The notes under the pieces: generated by a model
Database searches by the model: none
The model's input: the letters and a program-made list of their open reading frames with translations, nothing else
What the model was told of the DNA's origin: nothing
Program-made: the position numbers and the translations under genes
Shown: piece by piece, positions 19,443 to 27,995 of the stretch
How positions within the stretch are numbered: the stretch's first letter is position 1
Layout of the letters: every line of letters starts with the position of its first letter
Assembly (NCBI RefSeq): GCF_021172145.1
Contig: NZ_CP089095.1
Location: 1,116,001-1,180,000, forward strand
Length of the DNA: 64,000 bases
Source: Flavobacterium cyclinae
GTDB lineage: Bacteria > Bacteroidota > Bacteroidia > Flavobacteriales > Flavobacteriaceae
Reading direction: 5' to 3'

Positions 19443-20021
19443 TTATAATCTTAAACCAATACCAAATTTTACTAAATTAACATTTGTATTAAAGGTAGTA
19501 TTTGGAATTCCATTTTCTTCTTGAAGTTTAGTAAAGTCAAATTGTCCATTCACAAAAAGTTTACTTGTAATGTCATAAGATAAACCAAAATTTAAGTTAA
19601 TCCCAGCTTGAGTGTCATTTAAGTCTGAAATATCAAATCCATTATTGGTTCCAGTTGCCTTGAATATTATAAAACTATAGCCAAGTGAAGTATATGGATG
19701 GAGCCTCTTAATATTTTTGATGTTGAACTCACAAAATATTTTAGGTTGAATTGGATAAGCATAAATTTTATAATTCTGTGATGAATTAATTTTCGAATTA
19801 TTATATTTTAAAAGGCCTGCATTTAAAGCAATTCCAAAATCTAAAATATTTTTATCAATAATTTTATATTTCCCTCCAATATCAACTATACCTGTGTAAT
19901 TTTTTCCAATAAAATTATTGTCGGCAGGGATAGGATAATTTAGTTCAATACTAAGTTTGGATTCTTGAGAAAATAAAGCAAAATTTAGATTCAATAATAA
20001 AATAAAAAGTGTTTTTTTCAT
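19443..20021 (-). CDS. Outer-membrane beta-barrel protein
   Basis: 192 residues, signal peptide ending LFSQ (about 1-18), followed by barrel-like strands and a final VKFGIGLRL strand typical of outer-membrane insertion signals. Same plan as the preceding gene on this strand. No specific function visible. Confidence 0.75.
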   Translation of the reverse strand: MKKTLFILLLNLNFALFSQESKLSIELNYPIPADNNFIGKNYTGIVDIGGKYKIIDKNILDFGIALNAGLLKYNNSKINSSQNYKIYAYPIQPKIFCEFNIKNIKRLHPYTSLGYSFIIFKATGTNNGFDISDLNDTQAGINLNFGLSYDITSKLFVNGQFDFTKLQEENGIPNTTFNTNVNLVKFGIGLRL

Positions 20022-20183
20022 GATGTTTTTTAAAAATTACTTGTGATTGTATTTTTATAAATTAGCTTAAGGCATAAAGTTAATGTTTTTTCGATTTAGT
20101 AAATACACAAATTAATTATTCAGTGAATTTGAACCAAGTCAAATCATAATAAATAAGTGTATTTATACATTGTTGGTAAAAGT

Positions 20184-20469
20184 ATTTATTTACATTTTTT
20201 TACATAAGGAATTATTTTTGAAATTTATGATTTTCTATTGATAGATTATATTCTACTTCAATTATTATCACTATATTTTGGATATTTTTTATAAATTTAA
20301 TTGTTTTCGTTTCATTTATTTTTTTCATCTCAAAATGGTTTCCATCGGTTTGAGATTCAGTTATATTATTTAATCAGAATTTACATTTAACTTATTAGAA
20401 AGTCAGATTAATTTGTGAATAGTTGATTAACAATATAAATTAAGAGACTTTAGAAATAGTTTGTTTCAT
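20184..20469 (-). pseudogene. Decayed copy of the cassette gene at 23746-24210
   Basis: On the minus strand this segment aligns with the gene at 23746-24210: shared start region (GTTTCAT at both 5' ends), CTCAAAATGGTTT with TTTGAGATTC, and the 3' end CATTTTTTTA. About 170 nt of the middle is missing and the frame is broken by many stops. Upstream sequence TACATTGTTGG also matches the intact unit, so the whole unit was duplicated and one copy decayed. Confidence 0.75.
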
Positions 20470-20599
20470 GTTTATAAGGTTTTTTTAAATTATTTTCAAG
20501 GGTTTGCCATTTAAAGTAGTCAATTAAATTTAAGGCAAAAAAATCCAAATGTAATATTACTTATGGAATTTTCGAAATAAATTCCGAATGGGTATTATT

Positions 20600-20641
20600 C
20601 ATTGCAATTACAATAATTAGCTGTAAAAAGCTATTGTAATT
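20600..20641 (-). terminator. Hairpin after the 20640 gene
   Basis: AATTACAAT...AGCT and AGCT.ATTGTAATT form a stem around GTAAA, immediately past the minus-strand stop codon. The U-tract is poor. Confidence 0.4.
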
Positions 20642-21035
20642 ACCTTTCAAAAAATATTGACTTATTCTCTGCTTGATTATAAATCACCATTTTATGTTTT
20701 GTCAGAATTTTGATTTTAAACTCATTACTAAATGATTTCAAAATCAAGTCATCTCCAAGATACTTAATTGTCAATTTGTCTCTTGATACTTTCCAAGTAA
20801 ATTGATCAATAATTTCACTTTGAGAATTTTTTGAAGTTCCGGTATAGTCATTTTTAAAGTTAATCTTGAGTTCGCCAACAACTCCTGAGTTTTTTTGTCG
20901 GTAAAGATTTTCTCCTATTTTTTCAGTCAATTGAGTTTTTTGATATCTCCATTCTCCTAAGATTTTTTTCTCATTTGAATTAGTAATGCTAAATAAATTT
21001 ATGACAAAGAAAAGTGTGATTATTATCTGTTTCAT
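20640..21035 (-). CDS. Lipocalin-like secreted protein
   Basis: 131 residues: signal peptide (about 1-20) followed by ILGEWRYQKT, the GxW start typical of lipocalin-like domains of Bacteroidota, then beta strands to the end. No ligand can be named. It stands alone between a decayed region and a degenerate cassette-type repeat. Confidence 0.65.
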   Translation of the reverse strand: MKQIIITLFFVINLFSITNSNEKKILGEWRYQKTQLTEKIGENLYRQKNSGVVGELKINFKNDYTGTSKNSQSEIIDQFTWKVSRDKLTIKYLGDDLILKSFSNEFKIKILTKHKMVIYNQAENKSIFFER

Positions 21036-21079
21036 TTGATGATTTTAAAACAATATTAGACAAATTTTAAAGCTAGAAT

Positions 21080-21200
21080 TAATGACTTAAAGCAACACCA
21101 AACCCTTACAAATATAATAAAACATTCTATTGAATAGTAAGTTTTATGTAAGAAAATACGGAAGAGGCTTTTGAAGCAATACCTTTCTTAATGAAAACTC
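21080..21200. repeat. Degenerate cassette repeat
   Basis: Contains CAACACCAAACCCTTACAAATATAA and ACGGAAGAGGCTTTTGAAGC-like matches to the central part of the attC-like sites, but the outer arms no longer pair. Read as an eroded member of the family. Confidence 0.5.
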
Positions 21201-21211
21201 TTCATTGTTGG

Positions 21212-22252
21212 TTATTGTACAAATTTTACAAATGTTTTTCCATTAAATTTCCATGTTCCATTTTGGTGTGTTCCAAGCCAAAGGTCACCATTGTTGTCTT
21301 TGTAAATGCTGAATAAAGTAATGTCTTTTGAATTCTCTTGAACTACGTAATGAGTGATTTTCGTTCCATCATATTTCCAAACGCCATCTAGATAGGTTAC
21401 AAACCACAAATTATTATTGTTGTCTCTTACTGTTGAAAGATATTCATCCAAATTGCTAGCAGTTTTCCCATCTAAACCACCTATGCTTTTATGTCGGGTA
21501 TAAAATTTATTGCTTTTTAATGTGGTGCTATCGTACACACTATAACGATATTCCGTATTGAACCAAAAGTCACCATTTTTGTCTTCTGTAATTGAACGCA
21601 CACCGTTTGCACCTTCATCGCGAAATTCTGTCACATCTTCTTCTGTTATCCATTCAAACGATTTTCCATCATATCTACATACTCCAACAGGGTTAGAGCC
21701 AAACCAAATATTTCCTTTACGGTCTCTATAAATGCTGTAGATTTCAAATGGATTTGGAAGATTAGGTGGTTTAGGTAATTGCAATTCATATAAAGTAGTT
21801 CCGTCATAACGATATACTTTTTCATTTCCATAAGAATGTTTGAACCACATATCTGTGGAATTGAGTTTCCAATCATTATTTGGTATTGCCTCCAATGTTG
21901 TAAATGTATTTCCGTCAAATTTACTTATTGTAGAATTTGGATGACTACTTGTGAAATATAAATTGCCTGATTTATCTTCTTTTATTTCATCAATTCTATT
22001 GTTTGGCAAACCATGTTTTGTTGTATAATTAATCAATTTTTTTCCATCGTATTTATATACTCCTGTTTCCCAACTACCAAACCAATAAATGTTTTTACTG
22101 TCTTGATAGACCACCATTATGCTTTTTCCAAGTTCTTTTACGATGTCGCCTTTTATACCTTGGTTGGTGTTTTTGTTCTGATTTGTGGTATGTCCATTGC
22201 ATGATGTCAATAGAGTAAAGGTGCTAAGAAATAAAAGTAGGTATAATCTCAT
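21212..22252 (-). CDS. Two-component-regulator-propeller-repeat lipoprotein
   Basis: 346 residues from the ATG at 22252, where a lipoprotein signal (ending LTSC, Cys near 18) begins; the longer frame to 22285 only adds residues before it. Repeats of about 45 residues with WFGS, GVYKYDG, GNLYFTS, GVCRYDG, GVWKYDG and GTWKFNG are Reg_prop blades, the beta-propeller sensor unit of hybrid two-component systems. Here there is no kinase, so it is a free surface or periplasmic propeller. Confidence 0.82.
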   Translation of the reverse strand: MRLYLLLFLSTFTLLTSCNGHTTNQNKNTNQGIKGDIVKELGKSIMVVYQDSKNIYWFGSWETGVYKYDGKKLINYTTKHGLPNNRIDEIKEDKSGNLYFTSSHPNSTISKFDGNTFTTLEAIPNNDWKLNSTDMWFKHSYGNEKVYRYDGTTLYELQLPKPPNLPNPFEIYSIYRDRKGNIWFGSNPVGVCRYDGKSFEWITEEDVTEFRDEGANGVRSITEDKNGDFWFNTEYRYSVYDSTTLKSNKFYTRHKSIGGLDGKTASNLDEYLSTVRDNNNNLWFVTYLDGVWKYDGTKITHYVVQENSKDITLFSIYKDNNGDLWLGTHQNGTWKFNGKTFVKFVQ

Positions 22253-22299
22253 AGTTGTCTTTTTGAAGATTGAAAATGTTGTCATAGAATTTCCACTGA

Positions 22300-22422
22300 C
22301 TAGTAGTAGGTAACATATAAAAGCACCAAACCACTACAAATATAACGAAACATTCTATAGAGTATGGGATTATGCAAAGGAATCTTGAGAAGTAGTCATT
22401 GAAGCAAACCGCTGTTATGGGC
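22300..22422. repeat. attC-like site 1 (left arm eroded)
   Basis: Right arm GAAGCAAACCGCT is followed by GTTATGGGC (22414-22422), which mirrors GCCCATAAC at 22907-22915 on the far side of the same gene. The centre retains GCACCAAACCACTACAAATATAAC. The left arm is degraded. Confidence 0.6.
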
Positions 22423-22891
22423 TGGTTTTATTAAAAGCTTTCAATGAATTTATAATTTTTCCAACTTTTTCAATTTCGGTTTCTTTTAACTTTGTATTAT
22501 TTTCGGGGTTCAATAAAAATGAACAAACAAACAATTTATTTTTATAAAATAATTGCCAATAATACATTAAACCGTCCTGAGATTTTTCTATATACTTAAA
22601 TCCAATATAACCATTTTGAGTAATAATTTTTTCGGCGTTTTTAAGACTCTTGTATTCCTTTTCAATATAATGGTCATCAATGTTTCTATCTAATTCAATT
22701 ACAGTAATTCTTAAATTACCAGTCCAATTTTCTGTGTCAAAGAATGCATTTACATTTTTTTCGTCTTCGTATTCAGCCCATTTTTCAGGAAGTATTATTG
22801 AGTATCCAAATTCGGAAATAAAAAGATTGTTCTTTGGTTGCGAATTACAACTCATAAACAAAAACGATATTAAAAGAATTGTGTATTTCAT
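22415..22891 (-). CDS. Cassette gene: lipoprotein of unknown function
   Basis: 158 residues from the ATG at 22891 (MKYTILLISFLFMSC, lipoprotein signal). The longer frame to 22984 runs through the attC-like site and is rejected. The domain resembles PsbP/DUF1795-like folds only loosely (an IILPEKWAEYED stretch). The stop codon TAA is inside GCCCATAAC, the opening box of the adjoining attC-like site, a layout common in integron cassettes. Confidence 0.75.
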   Translation of the reverse strand: MKYTILLISFLFMSCNSQPKNNLFISEFGYSIILPEKWAEYEDEKNVNAFFDTENWTGNLRITVIELDRNIDDHYIEKEYKSLKNAEKIITQNGYIGFKYIEKSQDGLMYYWQLFYKNKLFVCSFLLNPENNTKLKETEIEKVGKIINSLKAFNKTSP

Positions 22892-22906
22892 TTCTGTATT
22901 AAACTT

Positions 22907-23048
22907 GCCCATAACGTTATGTGGCTTGCTTTCAGTGGCTTTGAACCAACACCAAGCCATTACAAATATAACAAAACATTCCATTCAGCAGCGGATTTTC
23001 CGTAGGAAAATCCGAAAGTAGCCATTAAAGCAAACCGCGGTTAGTGGC
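22907..23048. repeat. attC-like site 2
   Basis: Opens with GCCCATAAC (matches GTTATGGGC at the other end of the 22415-22891 unit) and closes with GTTAGTGGC, which belongs to the next unit. Inner arms GTGGCTTGC and GCAAACCGC pair. The centre has an internal hairpin GGATTTTCC/GGAAAATCC. About 140 bp, like long attC sites. Confidence 0.72.
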
Positions 23049-23574
23049 TGTTTTTTATATTCAGATATTTTTCCCTAAGATCTTTACCAGCTTCTATATA
23101 TTCAACGTTTGGATTTTCTAACACATTCTCTTTTTGAGAAACAATAAAAATTGAATCAATGAAATTCTCTCCATATTTTCTGCTAATTTCATTATTCATT
23201 TCGTCTTCATAACAATAAGGTTTGAATCCTGGCATTCCTATATCTCTTCTCAAATATTCTTTTGTTTGAATCCCATATCTTTTAAGCTTTTCTGTCATTT
23301 TTTTAAATTCTCTAGGATGATAACCAAAATAAACGAGTTTTCCATTTTGAATGTCTTCTTTGGCTCTTGATTTTTGGTTTGTGCAAAAAGTGTCTATAAC
23401 AGTTACGTTCAAGTTATTGTTTTTTATCCACATTTTAAAATAAACTTCTTCGCTGTATACTATAAGCTTTCCATTTTCATCATACTTTTTTAAATCGTCT
23501 TTCTTTTCAATTTTTTTCTGATTACAAGAAATTAGAGCGAATGTAATAAGAAAAAATATTCGAACTTTATGCAT
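23041..23574 (-). CDS. Cassette gene: lipoprotein of unknown function
   Basis: 177 residues, lipoprotein signal ending LISC (Cys near 17), then a charged soluble domain with YFGYHPREF and YCYEDEMN stretches; not recognised. The stop TAA lies inside GCCACTAAC of the flanking site, and GCCACTAAC recurs 30 bp upstream of the start (23605-23613), so the unit has matched ends. Confidence 0.75.
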   Translation of the reverse strand: MHKVRIFFLITFALISCNQKKIEKKDDLKKYDENGKLIVYSEEVYFKMWIKNNNLNVTVIDTFCTNQKSRAKEDIQNGKLVYFGYHPREFKKMTEKLKRYGIQTKEYLRRDIGMPGFKPYCYEDEMNNEISRKYGENFIDSIFIVSQKENVLENPNVEYIEAGKDLREKYLNIKNSH

Positions 23575-23604
23575 GTTTCTTATTTTTAGGTTTTCGGTAA
23601 AATT

Positions 23605-23741
23605 GCCACTAACGGTCTCGTATAACCGTCAGTTACGGGTTAATATGCGTTAATTTTCGGTTTAGCACAGACGTTAGCAATTCCGAGTGGATTCGGACGT
23701 AGTCGAATCCGCCGTAATTGCGTTATACATTGTTGGCAATA
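23605..23741. repeat. attC-like site 3 (divergent type)
   Basis: Opens with GCCACTAAC, closes with GTTGGCAATA (23732-23741). The arms differ from the other sites (GTATAACCGTCAGTTACGG with CCGTAATTGCGTTATAC) but form the same kind of long imperfect palindrome, with an extra GGATTCGGAC/GTCGAATCC stem. Confidence 0.65.
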
Positions 23742-23745
23742 GTAT

Positions 23746-24210
23746 TTATTTCCATTTTTTTATATCTGGAATTAATTCCGAAATTATTTCAGTGTCTGAA
23801 ATAAAAATAACTTTATTCAGTTCGGATTTTTTACTTGTTTTATATACTTTAATATTCAAAAGTTTATTTTTTGAGTCGTAATAAAAATTCATCGTATCAG
23901 TTTCTCCAAATGATGTCAATTTAAATTTTGGATTAAGTTCTTTTGCAAGTTTATGAAATCGATGATTATCTATTGATTGTTTACTTTCAATTTCTATCAT
24001 TGTCACAATATTTTCAGTATTGTAATTGAATTTAATTGTTTCCAATTCATTTTGTTTTTTAACCTCAAAATGGTTTTCAGCTGTTTGAGATTCTGATATG
24101 TTTTCGATTCCGAATTTCTGTTGAACTTCTTCGTAAGTCAAATTAATTTGTGAAAAGCTAATTAATGATATAAATAAAGATATTATTGTAATGATTTGTT
24201 TCATATTCAT
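23746..24210 (-). CDS. Cassette gene: secreted protein of unknown function
   Basis: 154 residues, signal peptide (ending SFSQ near residue 22), then a Glu/Lys/Asn-rich domain of unknown function. ATG codons at 24210 and 24204 are both possible starts. The unit begins GTTGGCAATA and its gene is preceded by TATTGCCAAC (24224-24233), matched ends. A decayed relative lies at 20184-20469. Confidence 0.75.
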   Translation of the reverse strand: MNMKQIITIISLFISLISFSQINLTYEEVQQKFGIENISESQTAENHFEVKKQNELETIKFNYNTENIVTMIEIESKQSIDNHRFHKLAKELNPKFKLTSFGETDTMNFYYDSKNKLLNIKVYKTSKKSELNKVIFISDTEIISELIPDIKKWK

Positions 24211-24223
24211 TAGGTTTCGATAT

Positions 24224-24367
24224 TATTGCCAACGTCCTGCGGCTTGCTCTCAGTGGCGTTGAGCCAACACCAAGCCATTACAAATATAACAAAACATTCC
24301 ATTCAGCAGCGGATTTTCCGTAGGAAAATCCGGAAGTAGCCATATTTTTAAACCGCTGTTAAATGCA
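24224..24367. repeat. attC-like site 4
   Basis: Opens TATTGCCAAC, closes GTTAAATGCA. The inner arms TGCGGCTTGC and AAACCGC and the centre with GGATTTTCC/GGAAAATCC are nearly identical to site 2. Confidence 0.72.
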
Positions 24368-24620
24368 GTTTTATATTTTCGGAACTTAAAAGACAACGCA
24401 ACGTTTATCCACAAAGTTTGGTTTTCGGCTTTCCATTGTCACGCAAACTTGATCTGTCGCGCAAAGTTTGGTTTTCCGGAATGTATTTACAACACAAAGT
24501 TTTTCGACAAAGTTCGGTTCAGATTTCACTTGTCACGCAAAAATTTTCGGCAAGTTATCTTTAAAAATATCAAACGGAAAAATAGGAGCGAAGCCTTCTG
24601 CGAAAGTTCGGAAAATATAT
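24368..24620. other. ORF-less cassette A
   Basis: Unit with matched ends (GTTAAATGCA at 24358 and TGCATTTAAC at 24621) but no convincing gene. It contains repeated CACGCAAA, CAAAGTTTGG and CAAAGTTCGG motifs. It is closely similar to 25866-26131, with near identity over the last 130 bp. A small plus-strand frame (24449-24643) is broken in the other copy, so it is not coding. Possible non-coding RNA or promoter cassette. Confidence 0.6.
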
Positions 24621-24760
24621 TGCATTTAACGGTCCTTGACTAGCTGCTGTTGTGGTGTTTAGTTACTAGCCAAACCAAATATACGAACACTTTCGGATTT
24701 TCGGAGAAAATTCGGAAGTAGGCGAGAAGCCACAATAACAGCTAACCAATGTTAATAACA
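24621..24760. repeat. attC-like site 5 (divergent type)
   Basis: Opens TGCATTTAAC, closes GTTAATAACA. Arms GCTGTTGTGG and CCACAATAACAGC pair; the centre CCAAACCAAATATACGAACA differs from the main family. Confidence 0.65.
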
Positions 24761-24767
24761 GATTTTT

Positions 24768-25643
24768 TTATTCAACAGTTTTCCAATTCGGATTTTTTTC
24801 TGTAACCCAAGTATAGAATTGAAAATCTAAATCGTTTCTATCACGTTTCCAATTGTCATTTTCAGAATTTGGATTATCATAAATATAATAAAAAGAGTTG
24901 CTTTTAAAATTATAAGCAATAATTAAATCATATAAAAATCCTCCAATATTTTCATTTCCTTGATAATATGGAAGTGTTATATAATCTTCACCGTTTATTT
25001 GAGTTGTTCCAAAATTTTGCATTTTAGCAAATTGTCTATTAAATTTTGCATTTAATTTTTTTTCTAATTTAGATTTTGCAGTAAAAAATATACCTTCTAA
25101 AAATTTGTCACCGTCAATAAAATTTGGGTTAACTGTATCAAAATTATGTACTAATAGAAATTGATTGTGATAACCTGCACCACTTCCACAAACTTTTGCG
25201 TTTAAAGCATAAGTTTCTTCAGTTAATTTAAGTAATTCAAATTCCGCAATTCCTTCTTCTGCGGTTTCATTGAAAAAAGAATTTGGACTATTAAAGTTTT
25301 TCTCAATTTCCTTTAAGATTTCATTTTTTGTTTTAGATTTTTTTATAAAGTTTAAAACTTTTTTAACATCTAATTCACTACATGAAAAAATATCTTTATC
25401 AATTATATTTAGAACCGCTAGTTTTAAATCTTCACTTTGTGAAATTTTTTCTACAAGTGATAATGCATAAAATTGTCTCAAAAAATCAACAGAATTTTCT
25501 TCAGTTACCAAATTTTTGGTTTTAAAAAGTTCGTCCGTCGAAATTAATTCAGTTAATTCAAATTCAGAGTTTTGACAAATTACATTTTCTGATAAAAGTA
25601 GAGAAAGCGTAATCACTAAAGTTTTTAGAATAGAAATTTTCAT
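24768..25643 (-). CDS. Cassette gene: secreted protein of unknown function
   Basis: 291 residues with a signal peptide (about 1-23, ending VICQ). Mostly alpha-helical in the first half (Lys/Glu/Asn-rich) and aromatic-rich in the second half, ending WVTEKNPNWKTVE. No family recognised. The unit ends GTTAATAACA and TGTTGTTAAC are approximately matched, so it fits the cassette pattern. Confidence 0.72.
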   Translation of the reverse strand: MKISILKTLVITLSLLLSENVICQNSEFELTELISTDELFKTKNLVTEENSVDFLRQFYALSLVEKISQSEDLKLAVLNIIDKDIFSCSELDVKKVLNFIKKSKTKNEILKEIEKNFNSPNSFFNETAEEGIAEFELLKLTEETYALNAKVCGSGAGYHNQFLLVHNFDTVNPNFIDGDKFLEGIFFTAKSKLEKKLNAKFNRQFAKMQNFGTTQINGEDYITLPYYQGNENIGGFLYDLIIAYNFKSNSFYYIYDNPNSENDNWKRDRNDLDFQFYTWVTEKNPNWKTVE

Positions 25644-25720
25644 ATAAAATTAATTAATTAAAACCTACTTTCAGATTTTTTGGTCGCTGTTTCGGTATTT
25701 CCGACCTAGTTGTCAAAATT

Positions 25721-25865
25721 TGTTGTTAACGTTTCGCGGCTTAAAAATGTGGCGTAAATGCAACACCAAGCCATTACAAATATAACCAAAACTTTAAATT
25801 AAACAACTGCGCCATTTCAAAAATTCCCGAAACTAGCCATATTTTTAAACCGCTGTTGTATACAG
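25721..25865. repeat. attC-like site 6
   Basis: Opens TGTTGTTAAC with GTTTCGCGGC, closes AAACCGCTGTTGTA. The centre keeps CAACACCAAGCCATTACAAA but the GGATTTTCC hairpin is replaced. Confidence 0.68.
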
Positions 25866-26131
25866 TATAATATTTTCGGAACTTAAAAACTCAACGCAAC
25901 GTTTATCCGCAAAGTTCGGATTGTCACGCAAAGCATATTTTCACGCAACGTTTAGTTTCAGGTTTTAGTTTAACAGCGAATTTTCCCGAAAACTTAATTT
26001 CAACACAAAGTTTATCGACAAAGTTCGGTTCGGATTTCACTTGTCACGCAAAAATTTTCGGCAAGTTATTTTTAAAAATATCAAACGGAAAAATAGGAGC
26101 GAAGCCTTCTGCGTAAGTTCGGAAAATATAT
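25866..26131. other. ORF-less cassette B
   Basis: Second copy of the ORF-less unit (compare 24368-24620). Its right end TGCATTTAAC is that of copy A, but its left end is GTTGTATACA, so the ends no longer match, suggesting a recombinant unit. No open frame shared with copy A. Confidence 0.58.
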
Positions 26132-26273
26132 TGCATTTAACGTTTTACGGCTTTGCAAGGTTGCGGACTAAACAAACTCAAAATTTTGGTTTAACATTGA
26201 ACTCAAAGATATAAAACTAACTTTAAATTAAGCCCAAAACCCGCAATCTTGCAAAACCTGTGTTAGCAGATGG
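26132..26273. repeat. attC-like site 7 (divergent type)
   Basis: Opens TGCATTTAAC, closes GTTAGCAGATGG (26262-26273). Arms GGCTTTGCAAGGTTGCGG and CCGCAATCTTGCAAAACC pair over about 18 bp; the centre is unrelated to the main family. Confidence 0.68.
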
Positions 26274-26287
26274 TTTTATTATTTAAG

Positions 26288-27589
26288 TTATCTATAATAT
26301 TTTATACTTTCACCATTATAGTATCCAATTCCATCATTTTTGGTTAGAAATAGAATTTCTTTTTCACTTATAAATTCAAACTTAATCACATTTAAATGTA
26401 AACAATAGTCTTTCTCATATTGTGAATTACAAGTTAGTTTTGGACTAAAAAATAGTTTTTTTGAAAAAGAACAATCTAAATTATTTAAAGTATAAAAACC
26501 TTTAGAGCTAAAGAAGTAAAGTTTATTATCGAATTTATTAAATGTAATTGGTCCTAATTTATTAATTTCATTCTCGGTCAATATTTTTTCTCTCAATTCT
26601 CTGTCATCATTTTTAAATCCCATAAAGTTTCTCGCAAAAGCAAACTTATATTTTTCATCTTCAAGAATTTCCTTATCAAAACATGATTTATAATAATCTT
26701 TTTCTTTTTTTGAAATTTTCACGATTGTTCCATCAACATAATAATGAAAGTCTTTTTCGGTAGCATAAATCATTGTATGACCACCTCCACTTGAAGTTAT
26801 GAATAAGTCGTCGGTATTATTATAAGCAACTCCTTTAGCTACACTTGAAATACTTAAATTATATGGATATTTATAAATTGTATCTCTTTCTGTTACTTTA
26901 ATTATTTCTGGATATTTTTTCTTTAATTTTGTGAAATAGTCATTTCTGTCTTTATATTTAACCTCTTCATCAAGTCTTAACCAATGATCGTAAATGAATT
27001 CTTTTTTATTTAAATCAAAAAAGCAAACATTTCCTCCCCATTCTCCTTCATCATAGGCAAACCAAATAAAATTCATTTTATCTAAATAAATGTAATCAGG
27101 TTCAATTAATATTGTTCCAGTGTATTTTGCTCTAACTTTTCCATAAAAATTGGTTTCCCTTTTAGGTATATAATTTTTTTTGTTGTAGTAAATAGATTTG
27201 TTGGAATATATTATATATTCATCTTTTGTATTTATTAATACAGAAAATATTTCTGCATCGATTTTCTCAATCTGTTTAATTTTATGTTTGTTATTTAGTA
27301 TAAATATTTTTCCATCTTTACTTCCAAAGACTAATTCGTCATTTGATTTTTTCGCAATTGCAGTAATGTTATTTTTAATTAATTTGAAATTATCTTTTTT
27401 TAAATCAATTTCAATTAAATCATTATTTTGAGATATAGCATATAACTTATTTTTTACTGACACAAAATCTTTATATTCGGAATACATTAATTTTATTTGA
27501 GTTATTGAACCGCTATCATTTTGAAAATTACTTTGTGCAATTCCCAAAAAGCTGAAGAGGCAAAAAAGATATTTAATATAGAATTTCAT
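26288..27589 (-). CDS. Cassette gene: secreted propeller-like protein of unknown function
   Basis: 433 residues, signal peptide ending IAQ (about 1-19). Short repeated beta-strand blocks (ISQNNDLIEIDL, GSKDGKIFIL, YYNGESI) suggest a beta-propeller, but no defined family is recognisable. Unit ends GTTAGCAGATGG and CTATCTGCTAAC (27621-27632) match over 12 bp with one mismatch, the clearest matched pair in the array. Confidence 0.72.
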   Translation of the reverse strand: MKFYIKYLFCLFSFLGIAQSNFQNDSGSITQIKLMYSEYKDFVSVKNKLYAISQNNDLIEIDLKKDNFKLIKNNITAIAKKSNDELVFGSKDGKIFILNNKHKIKQIEKIDAEIFSVLINTKDEYIIYSNKSIYYNKKNYIPKRETNFYGKVRAKYTGTILIEPDYIYLDKMNFIWFAYDEGEWGGNVCFFDLNKKEFIYDHWLRLDEEVKYKDRNDYFTKLKKKYPEIIKVTERDTIYKYPYNLSISSVAKGVAYNNTDDLFITSSGGGHTMIYATEKDFHYYVDGTIVKISKKEKDYYKSCFDKEILEDEKYKFAFARNFMGFKNDDRELREKILTENEINKLGPITFNKFDNKLYFFSSKGFYTLNNLDCSFSKKLFFSPKLTCNSQYEKDYCLHLNVIKFEFISEKEILFLTKNDGIGYYNGESIKYYR

Positions 27590-27620
27590 TTAGGATATTT
27601 TTTACGCTTTTTTGGGGAAA

Positions 27621-27760
27621 CTATCTGCTAACTTTTCGCGGCTTAAAAATGTGGCGTAAATGCAACACCAAGCCATTACAAAAATAACAAAACATTCCAT
27701 TCAACAGCGGATTTTCCGCAGGAAAATCCGGAAGTAGCCATTGAAGCAAACCGCTGTTAT
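27621..27760. repeat. attC-like site 8, interrupted by the integrative element
   Basis: Opens CTATCTGCTAAC, with TCGCGGC and GCAAACCGC arms, GGATTTTCC/GGAAAATCC centre and final CCGCTGTTAT. Beyond base 27760 the sequence is element DNA; the original continuation AAGTT is found at 58224. Confidence 0.75.
27748..27760. repeat. attL: 13-bp direct repeat
   Basis: AAACCGCTGTTAT, identical to 58211-58223. It covers the closing arm and GTT of an attC-like site. Confidence 0.78.
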
Positions 27761-27792
27761 CTCTATAATAATTCTGCAAGTACCCTTTTGCA

Positions 27793-27814
27793 CTTAAAGT
27801 ACTGTATTTATTGA
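27793..27814. repeat. Element terminal inverted repeat, left
   Basis: CTTAAAGTACTGTATTTATTGA; its reverse complement is found with three or four differences at 58175-58197. Confidence 0.55.
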
Positions 27815-27995
27815 CTTTATAAAAAATACTAAAGCAAATTTAAGCATAAAAAAGCATAAAAATACTTGATTTGTTGTACCAATTGTTGTACCTTAGTACT
27901 CCGTTGCACTAGAATGAAACACTAGTAAAATCAATACTTTCACTCGTTTGCACCGCTTTACAAATATAGTACAACATTTCTAATATTCTATTTTT

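Noticed and set aside
22892..22984. N-terminal extension of the 22415 cassette gene
   Set aside because: It runs through an attC-like palindrome, and a lipoprotein signal begins at 22891.
24449..24643. 64-codon plus-strand frame inside ORF-less cassette A
   Set aside because: The related copy at 25866-26131 breaks the frame with stops, and the composition is not protein-like.
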